NCBI GenBank assembly: GCA_964480425.1
Contig: CAYZPY010000142.1
Span: 1-6,627 of the forward strand
Length of the DNA: 6,627 nucleotides
DNA from: CAYYMD01 sp964480425
GTDB taxonomy: Bacteria; Planctomycetota; Phycisphaerae; SM23-33
Reading direction: 5' to 3'
Shown piece by piece: positions 5,235 through 6,627 of this stretch. How positions within the stretch are numbered: the first letter of the stretch is position 1; each line of letters opens with the position of its first letter. The notes beneath the pieces are model-generated. The model did no database searches. It was not told the DNA's origin and was given only the letters and a program-made list of their open reading frames with translations. Made by a program: the position numbers and the translations under genes.

Positions 5235-6458
5235 CTATGACTGCTCGGCCTGCTTGCGTTCGGGGATGTCGAAGCCGAAAGATTGGTACGCCACGGCGCG
5301 CCCGTGTTCGTCAAACAGGGCGCGGTTCGTCCATCGCTGCCAGCGGACCTGTCCCGACGGCGCCGTGACCTTGTGCTCGTGCGTTATCGTTGGTTCCTCG
5401 GCAGTAAGAGCGGAAAGGTTGCCCTGCACCCTGTCCCGGTCACCTTTGGGTATCAAATCCAGGAAATTACTGCCTATGAGTTCGTCGAAACCCCTGGCGA
5501 AATAACGGCAGTATTCCCTGTTTACGAAAATAATTTCCCCCCCCGGCTTGAAACTGCAAATCAGCCCCGGCATGTCCTGAACGAGGGAACGATAGCGCTT
5601 TTCACTCCGGGCAAGGGCCTGTTCTGCGAGTTTTTTTTTGGTTACGTCGTTAATGCTCTCCACTATTCCTACGAGTTTTCCGTCAGGTCCCCTGTAAGGA
5701 GTCGCGTTTACTATGAACAAAATGCGTCTGCCGTCGGGCAGGATTCTTTCGGCCTCGTGGACGACCTTCTCCTGGCCGCCTATAATTCGCCTCAGCGGGC
5801 ATTGGGGCGTCATGCATACGTCGCTCCCAACGACATCATAGCACTTCCTGCCGACGATCTTGTCGGCATCGAATCCCATCATTTGGCACAACTGTCTATT
5901 AACGCGAACGATGTTATAATCGGCGCCAATAACTATTAGCGGAACGGAGGACTCGAAGACCGCCCTTATTTCGGCCTCTGCATTGCGAAGGGCCCCATCG
6001 GCCTGCCTGCGCTCGGTGATGTCCACCCCGCTTACAAACACTGCCACCACCTCCCCGCCGCGCCTGACGGGCACGTGTCCACGGGCGAATATTATGGTGT
6101 GAATCCCGTCCCGTCCGACCAGGCACACTTCTATCTGGGGCGTATCGACCCCCCGGAAATCCTGCCTGATCATCTCGACGGCCATATCCGCGTCCGCCGG
6201 CACTATGAAATCGGTTATCTTTTTGCCGACTACCTCATCCTTGGCGTATCCCAGCGATTCGACAAACCTCCTGTTGACGTCAATAACGGTGAGGTCCGGG
6301 CCTATGACGGCGTTCATGGCCAGGGTCTCCTCGAACATTGCTCGATACCCGTTTTGGGCGCCCCGGTCCGCATCGGCAGGGTCGTGTGCGGATTTCAGCC
6401 GCCGGATTTGCCGCTCTTTCGCCCCACCGCCGGATGTGCCGCCGTCTTTGTCTTTCAT
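5235..6458 (-). CDS. Triple-PAS N-terminal segment of the interrupted kinase
   Basis: This 407-residue segment starts at ATG 6458, supported by GAAGG (minus, 6466-6470) seven bases upstream. After a charged, glycine-rich tail (1-35) come three PAS domains: PAS1 to GVDITERRQAD (144-154), PAS2 to SINDVTKKKLAEQ (268-280), and PAS3 to GFDIPERKQAEQ (395-406). The D(V/I)T-type ends are the usual PAS-to-helix exits. PAS2 carries Cys191, Cys206, Cys215 and Cys220 (GRKCYDVV followed by CMTPQCPLRR), a cysteine-bearing version seen in some environmental sensor kinases, which could bind a metal, cluster or redox signal; that is inference. The segment ends at TAG 5235-5237, so translated alone it would be a PAS-only protein with no output domain. 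Its end sits in a linker, not inside a fold, so it could be a stable protein. Confidence 0.75.
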   Translation of the reverse strand: MKDKDGGTSGGGAKERQIRRLKSAHDPADADRGAQNGYRAMFEETLAMNAVIGPDLTVIDVNRRFVESLGYAKDEVVGKKITDFIVPADADMAVEMIRQDFRGVDTPQIEVCLVGRDGIHTIIFARGHVPVRRGGEVVAVFVSGVDITERRQADGALRNAEAEIRAVFESSVPLIVIGADYNIVRVNRQLCQMMGFDADKIVGRKCYDVVGSDVCMTPQCPLRRIIGGQEKVVHEAERILPDGRRILFIVNATPYRGPDGKLVGIVESINDVTKKKLAEQALARSEKRYRSLVQDMPGLICSFKPGGEIIFVNREYCRYFARGFDELIGSNFLDLIPKGDRDRVQGNLSALTAEEPTITHEHKVTAPSGQVRWQRWTNRALFDEHGRAVAYQSFGFDIPERKQAEQS

Positions 6459-6572
6459 GAATCAACCTTCGACATAATCAAGTCAACATAGTATATCCTC
6501 TAAATATGAATACAATAAAGTATTCGTTCTACATAACATGCATCGTCAACAGATTTTTTGTGACCTCAATAC
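6459..6572. other. AT-rich intergenic region upstream of the kinase
   Basis: This stretch is clearly richer in A and T than the GC-rich coding DNA around it. Apart from the kinase promoter candidate I see no gene, tRNA or strong hairpin. The short open frames here have no recognisable protein similarity. Confidence 0.5.
6466..6519 (-). promoter_or_regulatory. Candidate promoter and ribosome-binding site of the PAS kinase
   Basis: On the minus strand, TATACT (6490-6495) matches the -10 consensus at five of six bases and lies 18 bp after a poor -35 candidate, TTTATT (6514-6519). Transcription would begin roughly 25-30 nt before the ATG at 6458, and GAAGG (6466-6470) gives a well-spaced ribosome-binding site. 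A TTGACT (minus, 6479-6484) is also present, but no good -10 follows it. The local AT richness supports a promoter region. Confidence 0.35.
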
Positions 6573-6627
6573 GGCTTTGTTGCATAATTCCGAAATGGAG
6601 CGCACATTCCCTTTCCCCACAGGCTCA
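6573..6627. mobile_element. Possible insertion-sequence terminus (IS5/IS903-like end), cut by window edge
   Basis: GGCTTTGTTGCATAA at 6573-6587 closely resembles the ends of IS903-like and other IS5-family elements (IS903 itself, from memory, begins GGCTTTGTTGAATAA). If so, the element extends to the right out of the window and only about 55 bp is visible. The second end, the target duplication and the transposase cannot be seen, so the call rests on one short match. No frame here gives a recognisable transposase fragment. Confidence 0.35.

Larger units (their letters stand above)
4164..6458 (-). pseudogene. Multi-PAS sensor histidine kinase locus interrupted by two in-frame TAG codons
   Basis: One minus-strand frame runs from the ATG at 6458 to the TAA at 4164-4166, 764 codon positions, broken only by TAG at 5235-5237 (position 408) and TAG at 4935-4937 (position 508). 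Domains in order: PAS1 about 36-150, PAS2 about 161-275, PAS3 about 282-400, PAS4 about 409-530, HisKA_3 dimerisation domain about 540-625 with the predicted phospho-acceptor His557, and HATPase_c about 650-750. No membrane segment is seen, so it would be a cytoplasmic sensor of the NarL-partner type; no response regulator lies in the window. Both TAGs interrupt normal family sequence: the first sits in the linker before PAS4, the second near the end of PAS4. Each could derive from CAG (Gln) by one C-to-T change. There are no frameshifts and the kinase boxes are intact, so decay is recent, or the ambers are read through, or they are sequence errors. The three open segments are listed separately. 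Confidence 0.75.

Noticed and set aside
5205..5237. Translational restart after the first TAG, suggested by AGGAGG right at the stop codon
   Set aside because: The GTG at suitable spacing is in another frame and stops after six codons. The first in-frame GTG (5174) is far away and would cut into the PAS4 core.
4935..5237. Pyrrolysine insertion at the two TAG codons
   Set aside because: Pyrrolysine is known from methylamine methyltransferases and a few other families, not PAS kinases. No pyl gene is in the window, and both sites lie in ordinary PAS-linker sequence.

Overview
This is a GC-rich bacterial chromosomal window of mostly ordinary housekeeping and signalling genes. The visible gene families are the 5' part of nadA (NAD biosynthesis), murJ (lipid II flippase, so a peptidoglycan maker), a family-4 glycosyltransferase, a HAD-superfamily phosphatase and a multi-PAS NarL-type sensor histidine kinase. 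The style of the glycosyltransferase and the GC-rich 'GGGC-ATCTT-GCCC' tandem repeats remind me of Planctomycetota or neighbouring environmental lineages. That placement is an impression from memory, not a proof.

Layout: nadA (1-360, minus, cut by the window edge) lies downstream of murJ (437-2020, minus). A 78-bp divergent gap separates murJ from the GT4 gene (2099-3241, plus). GT4 converges on the HAD gene (3411-4085, minus). Between them is a compact element (about 3290-3415) with near-perfect terminal inverted repeats, a possible TAA or CTAA target duplication and internal 24-bp tandem repeats. Upstream of the HAD gene, on the same strand, is the kinase locus (4164-6458, minus). The last 169 bp (6459-6627) is AT-richer, holds the kinase promoter region, and may contain the end of an insertion sequence starting near 6573.

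The most notable feature is the kinase locus. It is one continuous reading frame of 764 codon positions encoding four PAS domains, a HisKA_3 domain and an HATPase domain, but two in-frame TAG codons (5235-5237 and 4935-4937) split it into three segments. There is no frameshift, and all catalytic boxes remain readable. A recent pseudogene, amber readthrough/recoding, internal restarts and sequence error are all possible. The HAD gene ends naturally on TAG, which argues against genome-wide reassignment of TAG.

I see no convincing new defence or biosynthetic system here. The kinase with paired amber codons and the MITE-like element are the parts worth following up.
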